DNA from: an uncultured Rhodospirillales bacterium
GTDB taxonomy: Bacteria > Pseudomonadota > Alphaproteobacteria > Rhodospirillales > 2-02-FULL-58-16
Reading direction: 5' to 3'
NCBI GenBank assembly: GCA_913053795.1
Contig: CAJXGZ010000167.1
Coordinates: 1-5,538, forward strand
Length of the DNA stretch: 5,538 bases
This document shows positions 4,725 to 5,538 of this stretch, in pieces. The notes beneath the pieces are model-generated. The model was not told the DNA's origin. It searched no databases and was given only the letters and a program-made list of their open reading frames with translations. The position numbers were made by a program, and so were the translations under genes. Within the stretch, counting starts at the first letter, position 1. Every line of letters begins with the position of its first letter.

Positions 4725-4765
4725 AATTCAGTTATGCCCTCTGATTTGGTGTCCAGGCAAGGTTC

Positions 4766-5176
4766 TCACGCCTTGACCCCGGCATAAATGGCCGCCGGGG
4801 CGTCCGGGTCCAGCGGCCAGCGGGGCCGGGGCGCGAAATCGAGACCGTCGGTAAGGTCCAGTTTCAGCCGCTCCACCCCCGCCCAGGCGATCATCGCCGC
4901 GTTGTCGGTGCAAAGGGCGACCGGCGGCGCGATCAGTCGCGCCTTTTTATCGGCAGCCAACTCGCCGAGCCGGGCGCGGATTGCCCCATTGGCGGCGACG
5001 CCGCCGGCGACGACCAGGGCGTCGCCCAAGTTTCGGGCCTCGGTGAGGTAGCGTACATGTCCTGCGTGGATGAGGTCAAAACAGCCGTTTGTGAAAACCA
5101 CTTTCTTTTTTTGTTTTTTTAGATTTACAATCTCTTTTTGTAAGTTTTTGAGACTAAATGTTTTTTTTGAGTTCAT
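4766..5176 (-). CDS. Hybrid ORF: HldE/RfaE2 N-terminus joined in frame to TsaD C-terminus
   Basis: One 136-codon frame made of two unrelated gene pieces. Residues 1 to about 51-56 are the start of a D-glycero-beta-D-manno-heptose 1-phosphate adenylyltransferase (LPS core sugar nucleotide synthesis). After a Lys-rich lead comes the nucleotidyltransferase signature VVFTNGCFDLIHAGHVRYL (26-44). Residues about 54-136 are the end of TsaD, the kinase-fold subunit that makes the t6A modification at tRNA position 37. They carry AGGVAANGAIRARL (57-70) and CTDNAAMIAWAG (89-100), whose Asp is a conserved metal or nucleotide ligand. Each enzyme lacks most of its fold, so the fusion cannot do either job. 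The two parts match different neighbours: HldE goes with the AT-rich siroheme gene upstream, TsaD with the GC-rich gpsA downstream. This is most likely an assembly chimera; a genuine recombination scar is the alternative. Confidence 0.85.
   Translation of the reverse strand: MNSKKTFSLKNLQKEIVNLKKQKKKVVFTNGCFDLIHAGHVRYLTEARNLGDALVVAGGVAANGAIRARLGELAADKKARLIAPPVALCTDNAAMIAWAGVERLKLDLTDGLDFAPRPRWPLDPDAPAAIYAGVKA
5006..5026. other. Probable junction between two source sequences
   Basis: On the - strand this 21-bp stretch encodes GDALVVA, which fits both the HldE family (LGDxLVVA after the HxGH motif) and the TsaD family (LVVAGGVAAN). Composition changes from GC-rich below it to progressively AT-rich above about 5050. 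A shared stretch of about 20 bp is enough to join unrelated contigs in a k-mer assembly. Confidence 0.7.
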
Positions 5177-5189
5177 TCTGTTTCCAAAG

Positions 5190-5538
5190 TTATGATTTTA
5201 TTGTCAATGCTGTTTTGATTTGATCGCGGATGGCCACAGCCAGCGTGGGGTTTTTCCCCTGCGTGGAGACGGCCACGGTAAATGCCTGTTCTGAAAAAAT
5301 GGCGGGCACGATAAAATCACCCGATGAGGAGCCATCGGCGACATTGATTAGAATGTTGGCTTTTTTTGCTTCATCGGTAACCGCTTGGTTGACCTCTTTT
5401 TTATCTGTTGCCGTAAAAACCAGGAGAGCACCGCGAAGATCCCCATCTTGATAGCTGCGTTGTATGACTTTAATCTGTTGTTGTTTTTCTAAATTAAGCA
5501 ACTCTGGTGTCAGTCGTGGGCTGATCACGGTCAGATTC
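5190..5538 (-). CDS. Siroheme-synthase-type precorrin-2 dehydrogenase/sirohydrochlorin ferrochelatase (Met8/CysG N-terminal domain), 5' end outside window
   Basis: Oxidises precorrin-2 with NAD+ to sirohydrochlorin and, in bifunctional members, inserts Fe2+ to give siroheme, the cofactor of sulfite and nitrite reductases. The frame is open to the right edge (NLT before VISPRLTPEL) and gives about 115 residues. The NAD-binding GxGxxA loop and roughly 30 N-terminal residues lie beyond the window. Visible signatures are VISPRLTPEL, LVFTATDKKEVN (the strand and loop after the Rossmann core), INVADG...DFIVPAIF with the conserved Asp used in dehydrogenation/chelation, and VSTQGKNPTLA. The protein stops soon after (IKTALTIKS), so it lacks the C-terminal helical dimerisation extension of typical ~200-residue Met8 proteins. 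The HldE-like start follows 13 bp later. AT-rich, Lys/Gln-rich coding suggests a source different from the gpsA block, possibly deltaproteobacterial. Confidence 0.87.
   Translation of the reverse strand, partial: NLTVISPRLTPELLNLEKQQQIKVIQRSYQDGDLRGALLVFTATDKKEVNQAVTDEAKKANILINVADGSSSGDFIVPAIFSEQAFTVAVSTQGKNPTLAVAIRDQIKTALTIKS

Overview
This window looks like a bacterial (proteobacterial, probably metagenomic) contig. It is a mosaic of at least three blocks that differ in base composition and apparent ancestry. All assignments are by eye, without database searches.

Left block (1-548): the 3' part of a gammaproteobacterial-looking polyprenyl diphosphate synthase (ispB) on the + strand, followed 42 bp later by an intact CCA-encoding tRNA-Pro (anticodon CGG). 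The sequence is moderately AT-rich.

Middle block (549-3033): a roughly 2.5 kb accessory segment bounded by a perfect 52-bp direct repeat of the tRNA-Pro 3' half (497-548 and 3034-3085). This is the footprint left when a tyrosine-recombinase element integrates into a tRNA gene. No integrase is inside. The cargo is (i) a translationally coupled + strand pair, a GNAT acetyltransferase and a protein with a gamma-glutamylcyclotransferase-like YGSL motif, perhaps followed by the stub of a third gene, and (ii) on the - strand a TacAT-like toxin-antitoxin module (DUF1778/RHH antitoxin and GNAT toxin). That module has a well-formed promoter whose spacer contains a perfect 19-bp palindromic operator. 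The right end of the segment is gene-free and rich in short repeats.

Right block (3072-about 5010): GC-rich, all on the - strand and alphaproteobacterial in character. In transcription order it holds the C-terminal piece of TsaD, then gpsA (complete), a YciI-family protein and a small Rieske ferredoxin-like protein whose stop codon lies in the displaced tRNA fragment.

Far right (about 5010-5538): AT-richer - strand DNA with the N-terminal part of an HldE/RfaE2-type heptose-phosphate adenylyltransferase, preceded by a partial siroheme-synthase-type (Met8/CysG N-terminal domain) gene running off the edge. The HldE start and the TsaD end are joined in frame into one 136-codon ORF at a 21-bp stretch that fits both families. 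Neither enzyme would be complete, so this is most simply an assembly chimera. The change of flank ancestry across the tRNA repeat raises the same question there. The most interesting biology is the integrase-less, tRNA-bounded mini-island and its two small gene modules, if read-level checks show that it is contiguous.
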